From NCBI GenBank assembly GCA_963740055.1, contig CAVUCL010000004.1, forward strand, positions 248,001 to 312,000: a stretch of DNA of 64,000 bases. The letters run 5' to 3'. Below, in pieces: positions 35,558 through 42,883 of the stretch (the stretch's first letter is position 1; each line of letters opens with the position of its first letter). The notes beneath the pieces were generated by a model, which made no database searches, was not told where the DNA came from, and was given only the letters and a program-made list of their open reading frames with translations. Both the position numbers and the translations under genes were made by a program. Source of the stretch: WHSW01 sp963740055 (GTDB taxonomy: Bacteria > Actinomycetota > Thermoleophilia > Solirubrobacterales > 70-9).

Positions 35558-36160
35558 ATGTCGGGTGTGGAAGCGGGCTGGGTGGCCGAGAACCCCGTCA
35601 CCGGCGAGCGCGGGATCGTGCTCGAGCCGCCCCAGGACAACCCCGAGCGGCGGATGGTCGCCGAGCTGCGCGTGACCCCGGGCGGCGCGGTCGCCGGCGA
35701 GCACCTGCACCCGTCGGTCAGCGAGCGCTTCGAGGTGCTCGAGGGCACGCTCGGGGTCAGCCTCGACGGCGAGCGCAGCTCGCTCGAGCCGGGCGCCATG
35801 GTCGAGGTCGCACCGGGGCGCTGGCACGACTGGTGGAACGCGGGCGAGACCACCGCGGTGGTCAGGGTCGAGGTCACTCCCGGCGACCGCTTCATCGAGG
35901 CGATCCGGACCCTGTTCGGGCTCGCGGTCGACGGGAAGACGAACGCGAAGGGGATGCCGGGGACGCTGCAGCTGATCGCGATCAGCCGCGAGTTCTCGGA
36001 CCTGATCGTCTTTCGCCGCCCGCCGCCCCCGGTGCAGCGCGTCGCCGCGGCGCTGCTCGGCCCGCTGGCGCGAGCGCGCGGCTACCGCGGCATCTACCCG
36101 CGCTACGCCGAGGTCGCTCGATGGGCACCCCGGAGGACGCCCGCGCCGGACGGCCGTTGA
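35558..36160 (+). CDS. Cupin-domain protein
   Basis: A 200-residue protein with a conserved beta-barrel. Metal ligands are suggested by GEHLHPSVSERFEVLEG and the second motif PGRWHDWWNAGE. The C-terminal 80 residues are an extra helical part (FIEAIRTLFGLAVDGKTNAK). No pathway is suggested. A TAGGGT box sits seven bases before the ATG. The stop TGA overlaps a TTG that could start the damaged VanZ-like gene. Confidence 0.85.
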   Translation: MSGVEAGWVAENPVTGERGIVLEPPQDNPERRMVAELRVTPGGAVAGEHLHPSVSERFEVLEGTLGVSLDGERSSLEPGAMVEVAPGRWHDWWNAGETTAVVRVEVTPGDRFIEAIRTLFGLAVDGKTNAKGMPGTLQLIAISREFSDLIVFRRPPPPVQRVAAALLGPLARARGYRGIYPRYAEVARWAPRRTPAPDGR

Positions 36161-36567
36161 CGCCGCGGTTCGGCGACGGTCCGGGGCCACCGCGCTGAAC
36201 GCCTCGGCGGCGAGACTCGCGGCGCCGCTCGGGTTGATGGCGGCTGATCTTCTACCTCTCCGCCCAGGAGGCGGTCGGGCCCGAGCTGCCGGCGTGGACG
36301 CGGGTGGTCGCCCACTTCGGCGAGTACGCGCTGCTGACCGCGCTCTGGGTCTGGGCGCTGGCGCCCGTGCTCGGGCAGCGCTCGTTCGCCGCCGCGGGTG
36401 CGATCTCGCTGCTGTACGCGATCAGCGACGAGTACCACCAGGGCTTCGTCGAGGGCCGCGACTCCGACCCGCTCGACGTCCTCGTCGACGCCGCCGGGAT
36501 CGCGTTCGCGATCAGCGTCCTGTCAGCTCGGCGAGCAGCTTCGCGTCGGCGTCCGACATCCCGCTGA
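36157..36567 (+). pseudogene. VanZ-like membrane protein, two frameshifts
   Basis: The C-terminal half, WRLIFYLSAQEAVGPELPAW followed by RVVAHFGEYALLTALWVW, is clearly VanZ-like and in one frame. The N-terminal half, ASAARLAAPLGLMA, is in another. Between them one extra G near 36241 breaks the frame. A second change near 36190 is needed if translation starts at the TTG overlapping the cupin stop. A CTG at 36195 is an alternative start. The 3' end overlaps the convergent ATP-grasp gene by 56 bases. Two compensating indels in 400 bases suggest sequencing error or decay. Confidence 0.6.
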
Positions 36568-37711
36568 TCGGCTCGCCGTCCCAGTTCATGTCGCCGGCCA
36601 TGGCGAGGAAGAGCCGCTCGTGCTGCTCGAGGCTCTCGCCGGCGAAGTGCGCGACCGCGAGCGCCGAGTAGAGCGTCGGCAGCGGGTCGTGCCAGCCGTC
36701 GCCGGCGTCGCGGACCCGCGCCAGGTCGCGGATCGACCGGGGCAGGCGCCGGATCCGGTCGGCGAACCCGTCGGCGAGCACCGCGAGCTCGAGCTGCACC
36801 CGCTCGCCGGGTGGGAGCAGGAAGGTGTCGGCGCCGGCGTCGAGCAGCCCCCGGGCGAGCTCCGCCGCGGGCAGCAGCAGGAGGCCGTCGGTGGCGCGCG
36901 GATTGCACTCGACGAAGCTGAGCCCGTCGCCGGTGACGATGAAGTCGAACGAGATCTGGCCCGTGTAGCCGAGCTCGGCGACGATCGGCTCGATCAGGCG
37001 CAGCGACTCGGAGGCGTCGACCGACTCGAACTGGATCCCGGTCGAGTGGTGCCACTGGCGCGGGATCCGGTACATCAGATGGGAGCTGATCCGCCCCTCG
37101 TGGACGGTCGAGTAGGTGCAGACGGTCTCGCCGTCGACGAACGCCTGCACGAGCCAGGGCGATTGCGGCGTCGGGTGGACCTGGGAGACGTCGAGCGCCC
37201 CGGCGAGCGGACCGGTGTTGGTGAGCAGCGTCACCCCGCCGCGCGAGAACGCGGCCCGGGCGAAGTAGCGGTCGAAACGGGCGATCGCCTCGGCGAGCTC
37301 GGCGTCCGAGGTCGCGACGACGGTCTCCGGGATCGGCAGCCCGAGCTCGCTGACGAGGCGCTGGAAGGCGGCCTTGTCGTGGAGGCGCGCGAGCGACGCG
37401 AACGGCGCCGTGAACAGGGTCGCGGCCGCCGAGAGTCGCTGGTGGCGGGTCGAGAGGTAGAAGGCCTCCTCGAACGCGGGCACGATCACGCTGACCTCGG
37501 CCTCGGCCACGATCCGCTCGACCTCGTCGACGAAGGCCTCGGTCTCGGTCCGCGGCGACGGGTAGGTGAAGTGGCCCGCGAGGTACTTGGAGTGGCTGCC
37601 GGGGGCGAGCCCGTAGTCGTCGGCCGCGTAGACCTCGTGGCCGGCGCTCGCGAGCTCGCGCACCATCCCGAGCGCGAACGGCATCCGCGAGCTGGTGACC
37701 AGGACCTTCAG
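36512..37711 (-). CDS. ATP-grasp carboxylate-amine ligase-like protein, apparent CTG start
   Basis: A 399-residue ATP-grasp-fold enzyme. The N-terminus KVLVTSSRMPFALGMVREL is the pre-ATP-grasp fold. The ATP-grasp region has a lysine stretch, LVQAFVDGETVCTY, and the metal-binding IVTGDGLSFVECNPRATDG. The only start codon that gives the standard MKVLVT-like beginning is a CTG at 37711. It overlaps the stop of the hydratase gene as CTGA. The family includes carbamoyl-phosphate-synthase-like and PylC-like ligases; the substrate is unknown. Confidence 0.85.
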   Translation of the reverse strand: MKVLVTSSRMPFALGMVRELASAGHEVYAADDYGLAPGSHSKYLAGHFTYPSPRTETEAFVDEVERIVAEAEVSVIVPAFEEAFYLSTRHQRLSAAATLFTAPFASLARLHDKAAFQRLVSELGLPIPETVVATSDAELAEAIARFDRYFARAAFSRGGVTLLTNTGPLAGALDVSQVHPTPQSPWLVQAFVDGETVCTYSTVHEGRISSHLMYRIPRQWHHSTGIQFESVDASESLRLIEPIVAELGYTGQISFDFIVTGDGLSFVECNPRATDGLLLLPAAELARGLLDAGADTFLLPPGERVQLELAVLADGFADRIRRLPRSIRDLARVRDAGDGWHDPLPTLYSALAVAHFAGESLEQHERLFLAMAGDMNWDGEPISGMSDADAKLLAELTGR

Positions 37712-38380
37712 CGCGAGTCCCGGGCCGGGAGGCCGAAGTCGCCGAACGGCTCGTCGCGGTCGCGCACCGCCTGCTTGAAGCCCGCCTCGGCGGCGCGGCG
37801 GGCGAAGGCGTGACCCTCGGGCGTGTGGCGGGCGATCCCGTCGAAGAACGTCCCCAGCGCCTGGGTGGCGGCGAGTCCCTGCGAGGCGACCGCCTGGTTG
37901 ACGAGCAGCTTGTGCATCACGAGCTGGTTCACCGGCAGGCTCGCGACCCGCTCGCAGAGGGCCTCGAAGCGCGCATCGAGCTCCGCCGCGGGCGCCGCCT
38001 CGGCGGCGAGGCCCCACTCGACCGCCTCGGTGCCCGAGATCGAGTCGCCGGTGAGCAGCAGCCGCTTCGCCCGGGCGGCGCCGATCCGCTGCGCCCAGAG
38101 CGCCGTCGTCGGCACCCCCCAGACGCGCGCCGGCGGATAGCCGATCCGCGCCCGGTCCTCGGCCACGATCAGGTCAGAGCACAGGGCCATGTCGGTGCCG
38201 CCGGCGAGACAGTAACCGTGCACCTTGCAGAGCACCGGCTTGTCAGCGTGAAAGAGCGACATGAACCCGCGCACGTTCCGCGACATCATCTGATAGTCGA
38301 CCACCGGGTCCCAGACCGCACCCGGGTCATGGTTAGCCGCGCATGACACCGGGGTCGAGGGCGACCCCTCAAATAACGTT

Positions 38381-38436
38381 CCGCCCGCCCCTCGGCTTCG
38401 CGTCCGGGGGCGGCCGGGTCAGGCGAAGGACGATCT
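38381..38436. repeat. Dispersed repeat element copy A, inside the enoyl-CoA hydratase gene
   Basis: This stretch aligns with 58863-58919. Shared cores include GCTTCGCGTCCGGGG and GGGTCAG-n-CGA-n-GGACG. It sits in the region between the GYDL and NHDP parts of the enzyme and breaks the frame. It can form a GC hairpin with arms CCGCCC and GGGCGG. Confidence 0.7.
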
Positions 38437-38443
38437 GCGCCGC

Positions 38444-38468
38444 CTGGCATCTGCTCCGCAGATGCCAG
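38444..38468. repeat. Perfect 11-bp hairpin next to repeat element A
   Basis: CTGGCATCTGC and its reverse complement flank a three-base loop. It lies at the N-part side of the hydratase lesion and is not present beside copy B in moxR. Confidence 0.8.
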
Positions 38469-38706
38469 GTCGTAGCCGGCACAGAAGCCGGAGCCGTTGC
38501 CGGCGAGGGCGATCGCGTGCACCTCGGGGTCGAGGTCGGCGCGCTCGACGCAGGCGGCGAGCTCGCGCGGCATCGCGAGCGTGATCGCGTTGCCGCGCTC
38601 GGGCCGGTCGAGGGTGATCCGCGCGACCCGGCCGTCGCGCTCGTAGGTGATCGTCTCCAGCTCCGCCACGGCGGGCACGCTATCGCGGCCGGCCCGGCGC
38701 CTCGGG

Positions 38707-38736
38707 TTGACATGTGACCTTTTAGTCACCTATACT
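38707..38736 (+). promoter_or_regulatory. Leaderless ArsR promoter with GTGAC-n6-GTCAC operator
   Basis: TTGACA (38707-38712), an 18-base spacer and TATACT (38731-38736) are an almost perfect sigma-70 promoter. The ATG lies seven bases after the -10 box. The spacer holds the inverted repeat GTGAC-n6-GTCAC (38714-38729), as expected for a repressor that blocks RNA polymerase. The obvious candidate is the ArsR protein it drives. Confidence 0.75.
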
Positions 38737-38743
38737 CTCGCCC

Positions 38744-39070
38744 ATGGACGCGGTGTTCAAGGCCCTCGCCGACCCGACGCGCCGGAGCCTGCTCGACGAG
38801 CTGTTCGAGCGCGACGGGCAGACCCTGACCGAGCTCGAGCAGCGGTTGCCGATGACTCGGTTCGGGGTGATGAAGCACCTGCGGGTGCTCGAGGGCGCGG
38901 GTCTCGTCGTCAGCCGCAGGCGCGGCCGCGAGAAGCTGCACTTCCTGAACCCGGTCCCGATCCGGCTCGTCCACGACCGGTGGGTGAGCAAATACGCGGA
39001 GCCCTGGGCGAGCGCGCTCGTCGGGCTCAAGCGCGAACTCGAGGAGGAACGAGATGGAACCGATGGATAA
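38744..39070 (+). CDS. ArsR-family winged-helix repressor
   Basis: A 108-residue ArsR/SmtB-like regulator. It has FKALADPTRRSLLDELFERD at the start, the helix-turn-helix LTELEQRLPMTRFGVMKHLR and the wing VVSRRRGREKLHFLNP. There is no cysteine metal-binding motif, so it belongs to the non-metal group usually paired with an SRPBCC protein. That gene overlaps it by 17 bases. Autorepression through the operator in its own promoter is likely. Confidence 0.95.
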   Translation: MDAVFKALADPTRRSLLDELFERDGQTLTELEQRLPMTRFGVMKHLRVLEGAGLVVSRRRGREKLHFLNPVPIRLVHDRWVSKYAEPWASALVGLKRELEEERDGTDG

Positions 39071-39551
39071 GTACGCGGTCGTCGACGGCGCCGCGGCGAT
39101 GCGGGTGTTCGAGATCTACATCAAGACCACCCCGGAGCGACTCTGGGAGGCGATCACCGACCCCGAGATGCGGGCGAAGTACAGCTTCGGGGTCAGGACC
39201 AGCTCCGACTGGGCTCCGGGCTCGCGCTACGAGTCGGGGATCCCCGGCGTGGTCGAGATCGGCGAGGGCGAGAACCTCGAGGTCGACCCGCCGCGCCGGC
39301 TGGTGCAGAGCTTCACCGCCCTGTGGAGCGACGAGGTCAAGGCCGAGGGCACGTCCCGGGTCACCTGGGAGATCGAGCCGGTCGGCGACTCGTGCCAGCT
39401 CACGGTCACCCACGATCAGCTCCGCGAGGACGCGAACGCCGAGCTCTACGGCGGCTGGCCGATGATCCTCTCCGGCCTGAAGACGCTGCTCGAGACCGGG
39501 GAGCTGCTCGACACCCCCGGGTCGCTGCGCTACTCCGGCGCCGCCGGCTGA
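39054..39551 (+). CDS. SRPBCC (AHSA1-like) domain protein
   Basis: A 165-residue START-like ligand-binding protein. The N-terminal VFEIYIKTTPERLWEAITDP and the C-terminal GWPMILSGLKTLLETGELL frame the SRPBCC fold. The middle contains WAPGSRYES and VTWEIEPVGDSCQLTVTHDQL. ArsR-SRPBCC pairs are common in actinobacteria, where the partner probably binds or modifies a small hydrophobic ligand. The role is not proven. The gene overlaps arsR by 17 bases and is co-transcribed. Confidence 0.9.
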   Translation: MEPMDKYAVVDGAAAMRVFEIYIKTTPERLWEAITDPEMRAKYSFGVRTSSDWAPGSRYESGIPGVVEIGEGENLEVDPPRRLVQSFTALWSDEVKAEGTSRVTWEIEPVGDSCQLTVTHDQLREDANAELYGGWPMILSGLKTLLETGELLDTPGSLRYSGAAG

Positions 39552-39561
39552 ACCCCGTACC

Positions 39562-39604
39562 GCCCGACCGGGCGTCGCCCGCCGCGGCGGCGCCCCGGTC
39601 GGGC
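39562..39604 (+). terminator. GC-rich hairpin after the ArsR-SRPBCC operon
   Basis: A perfect 11-bp stem (GCCCGACCGGG and complement) with an inner GCCGCGGC palindrome in its 21-base loop begins 11 bases after the SRPBCC stop. There is no T-run. It separates this operon from the LigD-type polymerase gene. Confidence 0.55.
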
Positions 39605-39631
39605 GCGGGGGCTGTGGGAACATCCGCGGCC

Positions 39632-40633
39632 GTGGCCAAGGAGGCGATCACGATCGAGGCGGCCGGGCGCGAGGTGAGGCTCTCGAGCCCGAGCAAGGTC
39701 TACTTCCCCGAGCCCGGCCACACCAAGCGCGACCTCGCCGAGTACTACCTCGCGGTCGCCGACGCCGCCTGCCTGCACCTGCGCGAGCGGCCGACGACGA
39801 TGAAGCGGTTCGTCGACGGCGCCGCCGGCGACTTCTTCTTCCAGAAGCGGGTGCCGAAGACGGCGCCCGACTGGATCGAGACGGCGACGGTGCGCTTCCC
39901 GAGCGGCCGCAGCGCGACCGAGCTCTGCGCCAACGACGCCGCGCATTTGGTTTGGGCGGTGAACCTGGGCGTGATCGACTTCAACCCGTGGCCGGCGCGA
40001 CGCGCCGACCTCGACCATCCCGACGAGCTCCGCGTCGACCTCGACCCGACGCCCGGCGTCGGCTTCGCCGAGGTGCGCCAGGTGGCGATGACCGTCCGCG
40101 AGACGCTCGCCGACCACGGCCTCGAGGGCTTCCCGAAGACCTCCGGCTCGCGCGGGATCCACGTCAACGTGCGGATCGAGCCGCGCTGGACGTTCACCGA
40201 GGTCCGCCGCGCGGCGCTCGCGCTCGCGCGCGAGGTCGAGCGCCGCACCGACCTCGCGACCTCGAAGTGGTGGAAGGAGGAGCGCCACGGCGTCTTCGTC
40301 GACTACAACCAGAACGCGCGCGACCGCACCGTGGCCTCGGCCTGGTCGGTGCGCCCGACACCCGACGCGCGAGTCTCGACCCCGCTCGAGTGGGACGAGG
40401 TACCCGAGGTCGACCCCGCCGAGCTGCGCCTCGACACCGTGCCGGCGCGGCTCGCCGAGCGCGGCGACCCGGCGGCGGCGATCGACGAGGTCCAGCACTC
40501 GCTCGAGGCGCTGCACGAGCTCGCCGACCGCGACGAGGCGGAGGGCCTCGGCGACGCGCCCTGGCCGCCGCACTTCCGCAAGCAGCGCGACGAGCCGAAG
40601 CGGGTGCAGCCGAGCCGGGCGAAGCGCAGCTGA
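39632..40633 (+). CDS. ligD-pol: LigD-type polymerase (primase-polymerase) domain protein
   Basis: A 333-residue protein equivalent to the polymerase domain of LigD, which fills in ends during non-homologous end joining. The metal-binding acids sit in ELRVDLDPTPGVGFAEV. Other blocks are RPTTMKRFVDGA, the KTSGSRGIHVNVRIEPRWTF region and VFVDYNQNARDRTVASAWSV. The C-terminus is basic. The GTG at 39632 starts the family sequence; longer in-frame extension is shadow. Its ligase partner is a separate gene at 41907-42866. No Ku gene is in the window. Confidence 0.93.
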   Translation: MAKEAITIEAAGREVRLSSPSKVYFPEPGHTKRDLAEYYLAVADAACLHLRERPTTMKRFVDGAAGDFFFQKRVPKTAPDWIETATVRFPSGRSATELCANDAAHLVWAVNLGVIDFNPWPARRADLDHPDELRVDLDPTPGVGFAEVRQVAMTVRETLADHGLEGFPKTSGSRGIHVNVRIEPRWTFTEVRRAALALAREVERRTDLATSKWWKEERHGVFVDYNQNARDRTVASAWSVRPTPDARVSTPLEWDEVPEVDPAELRLDTVPARLAERGDPAAAIDEVQHSLEALHELADRDEAEGLGDAPWPPHFRKQRDEPKRVQPSRAKRS

Positions 40634-40657
40634 GCGCCGACGGCCTTGCGGCTCGTG

Positions 40658-40671
40658 CGAACATGTGTTCG
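40658..40671 (+). promoter_or_regulatory. LexA/SOS box over the dinB start
   Basis: CGAACATGTGTTCG is a perfect palindrome and an exact match to the actinobacterial/Firmicutes SOS-box consensus (CGAACrnryGTTCG). Its last base is the first base of the likely GTG start codon, so LexA would sit right over the start of a leaderless transcript. Confidence 0.88.
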
Positions 40672-41903
40672 TGTCCGTCGCCGGGATCCTGCACGCTGAC
40701 GCCGACGCCTTCTTCGCCTCGGTCGAGCAGCGCGACGACCCGCGGCTGCGCGGACGACCGGTGATCGTCGGCTCGGGCGTGGTCATGGCCGCGAGCTACG
40801 AGGCCCGCGCATTCGGGATCCGCGGCGCGATGGGCGGGGCGAGGGCGCGGCGGCTGTGCCCGCACGCGGTCGTCGTCCAGCCGCGATTCGGCGCCTACGT
40901 CGAGGCGAGCCGGGCGCTCTTCGACGTCTTCGAGGACTTCGCCCCGGTGGTCGAGGGCCTCTCGCTCGAGGAGGCGTTCCTCGACGTCCGCGGCCTCGAG
41001 CGGATCTCCGGCGCGCCGCTCGAGATCGGCGCCCGGCTGCGGGCGGAGGTCCGCGAGCGCGTCGGGCTCGCGGTCACGGTCGGGGTCGCGCGGACGAAGG
41101 TGCTGGCGAAGATGGCGAGCCGGGCGGCGAAGCCGGACGGGCTGCTCGAGATCGAGCCCGAGCGCGAGCTCGCCTTCCTGCGCCCGCTGCCGGTCTCCGC
41201 CCTCTGGGGCGTCGGGCCACGCAACGCCCGCAAGCTCGAGCAATGCGGGGTGACGACGATCGCCGAGGCGGCCGACCTGCCGCTCGAGGCGCTGGTCGCG
41301 ATCCTCGGGCGCGCGTCCGGGCGCCACGTGCACGCGCTCGCCAACAATCGCGACCCGCGCCGGGTCCGGGCCGGCCGGCGGCGGCGCTCGGTCGGCTCGC
41401 AGTGCGCGCTCGGGCGTCGCGCCGACACCTCGCCGGCGGCGCTCGACGCGATCGTCGTCGGGCTCGCGGACCGGGTCACGCGGCGGATGCGCGGCGCGCG
41501 CCTCGCGGGCCGCACGGTCACCCTGCGGCTTCGGTTCGCCGACTTCACCCGCGCCTCGCGCTCGCGCACGCTGCGCCGATCGACCGCATCGACGGCGACC
41601 GTGCTCGCCGCCGCGCGGGCGCTGCTCGCGGCGGCGATGCCGGTGATCGAGCGCCGCGGCTGCACCCTCGTCGGCCTCACGGTGGCGAGCTTCGACCCGC
41701 GCGGCGCCGGCGTCCAGCTCGCGCTCGCGCTCGAGCGGCGCCCGCGGGCGCGACTCGACGCGGCCCTCGACCAGCTCCGCCGTCGCTACGGCGCCGACGC
41801 GATCACCCGCGCGACCCTGCTGCGGCCGGGCTCGCGACTGCGCCCATCGCTGCTCGAGGAGCCGGGACACCCGCGGCGGCGGCCCGACGACGGGTCGGGC
41901 TGA
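40671..41903 (+). CDS. dinB: Y-family DNA polymerase IV DinB
   Basis: A 410-residue error-prone polymerase that copies past DNA lesions. The catalytic first aspartate is in ILHADADAFFASVEQRDDP, the substrate loop has SYEARAFGIRGAMGGARARR, and the catalytic acids are in SLEEAFLDV. Thumb and finger parts follow: VTVGVARTKVLAKMASRAAK and LWGVGPRNARKLEQCGV. The little-finger domain runs to the C-terminus. No beta-clamp binding motif is obvious. The GTG at 40671 is preferred; a GTG at 40665 lies inside the SOS box. Confidence 0.95.
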   Translation: MSVAGILHADADAFFASVEQRDDPRLRGRPVIVGSGVVMAASYEARAFGIRGAMGGARARRLCPHAVVVQPRFGAYVEASRALFDVFEDFAPVVEGLSLEEAFLDVRGLERISGAPLEIGARLRAEVRERVGLAVTVGVARTKVLAKMASRAAKPDGLLEIEPERELAFLRPLPVSALWGVGPRNARKLEQCGVTTIAEAADLPLEALVAILGRASGRHVHALANNRDPRRVRAGRRRRSVGSQCALGRRADTSPAALDAIVVGLADRVTRRMRGARLAGRTVTLRLRFADFTRASRSRTLRRSTASTATVLAAARALLAAAMPVIERRGCTLVGLTVASFDPRGAGVQLALALERRPRARLDAALDQLRRRYGADAITRATLLRPGSRLRPSLLEEPGHPRRRPDDGSG

Positions 41904-41906
41904 GCG

Positions 41907-42866
41907 TCACTGGTCGAGCTGGGAGATCTCGCACTCGCGCGGCGGCTTGTCGTCGCGCCAGCGCAGCAGCTTCGCCCCGTGGCGGATGCGCCCAGCGCTG
42001 ACATGGTCGAAGCTGACCTCGATCACCAGCTCGGGACGCAGCGACACCCACTCGAGGTCGCGGTCCGCCGCCCAGCGGCTGGGCTCGGCGGAGCCGCGCT
42101 CGCCGGTCTCATACGGGGCCAGGGTCGCGACCAGCTCGCGCTTCTCGGCCGCCTTCAGGCCCGAGGTGTGGCCGACGACGCGCAGCTCGCCGTCGTCGTC
42201 GTAGAGGCCGAGGATCAGCGAGCCGACCGTGTTCTCCTCCTTGCCCGGCCGCCAGCCGGCGATCACGGCGTCGATCGTCCGCAGCCGCTTCACCTTGACC
42301 ATCGCCTTGCGCTCGCCGCGCAGGTAGGGCGACTCGGTCCGCTTCGCGATCACGCCCTCGCCGCTCTCGAGCCACGGCTCGGCCTTCGCCGAGTCGGCGA
42401 CCAGGGGGGTTAGCTCGACCGAGCCCGGGTCGGCGAAGCCGTCGATCAGCTTCGCCAGCGCCGTGCGCCGTTCGGAGAACGGATCGTCGAGGGCGCTGTG
42501 GTCGCCGACCGCGAGCAGGTCGAAGGCGCGGAAGATCGCGGGCGTCTTCTCGGCCAGCATGTTCACCCGCGACTCGGCCGGGTGGAGGCGGTTCTGGAGC
42601 GCGTCGAAGACCTCGGCGCCGTCGTCGCCGAGGATCAGCAGCTCGCCGTCGAGGACGTAGCGGCCGGCCGGGAAGACCAGCTCGGGGAAGTAGCGCGCCA
42701 GCGGCCGGCCGCTTCGCGACTGGAGGAAGAGCTCGGCGTCGTCGACGAAGGCGAGCGCGCGGAAGCCGTCGTACTTGGGCTCATAGGCCCAGCCCTCGTC
42801 GTCGGGCAGCTTCTTTCGCGAGAGCGCCAGCTGGGGCTCGATCGGCGGCTTCAGCGGCAGGGCCAC
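41907..42866 (-). CDS. ligD-lig: ATP-dependent DNA ligase, LigD/LigC type
   Basis: A 319-residue ligase. The adenylated lysine is K31 in YEPKYDGFRAL. Further motifs are VLDGELLIL, AIFRAFDLLAVG, EGVIAKRTESPYLRGERKAMVKVK and the OB-domain SLILGLYDDDGELRVVGHTSG. It acts in double-strand break repair together with the polymerase encoded at 39632. It is transcribed towards dinB with only three bases between stops, and away from lhgO with 17 bases between start codons. Confidence 0.95.
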   Translation of the reverse strand: MALPLKPPIEPQLALSRKKLPDDEGWAYEPKYDGFRALAFVDDAELFLQSRSGRPLARYFPELVFPAGRYVLDGELLILGDDGAEVFDALQNRLHPAESRVNMLAEKTPAIFRAFDLLAVGDHSALDDPFSERRTALAKLIDGFADPGSVELTPLVADSAKAEPWLESGEGVIAKRTESPYLRGERKAMVKVKRLRTIDAVIAGWRPGKEENTVGSLILGLYDDDGELRVVGHTSGLKAAEKRELVATLAPYETGERGSAEPSRWAADRDLEWVSLRPELVIEVSFDHVSAGRIRHGAKLLRWRDDKPPRECEISQLDQ

Positions 42867-42883
42867 GCGGCTAGTCTCGCAGC

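Larger units (their letters stand above)
37708..38669 (-). pseudogene. Enoyl-CoA hydratase/isomerase, disrupted by a repeat element
   Basis: The two halves of a crotonase lie in different frames. The N-part has ITYERDGRVARITLDRPERG and the oxyanion-hole block LAGNGSGFCAGYDL. The C-part, from NHDPGAVWDPVVDYQMMSRN on, carries HGYCLAGGTDMALCSDLIVA and RIGYPPARVWGVPTTALWAQ. Between them lies a 57-bp repeat copy, also found inside moxR, and a perfect 11-bp hairpin. The GTG at 38669 is used because a TAGCGT box lies seven bases before it. It would act in fatty acid oxidation if intact. The frame loss looks genuine. Confidence 0.8.
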
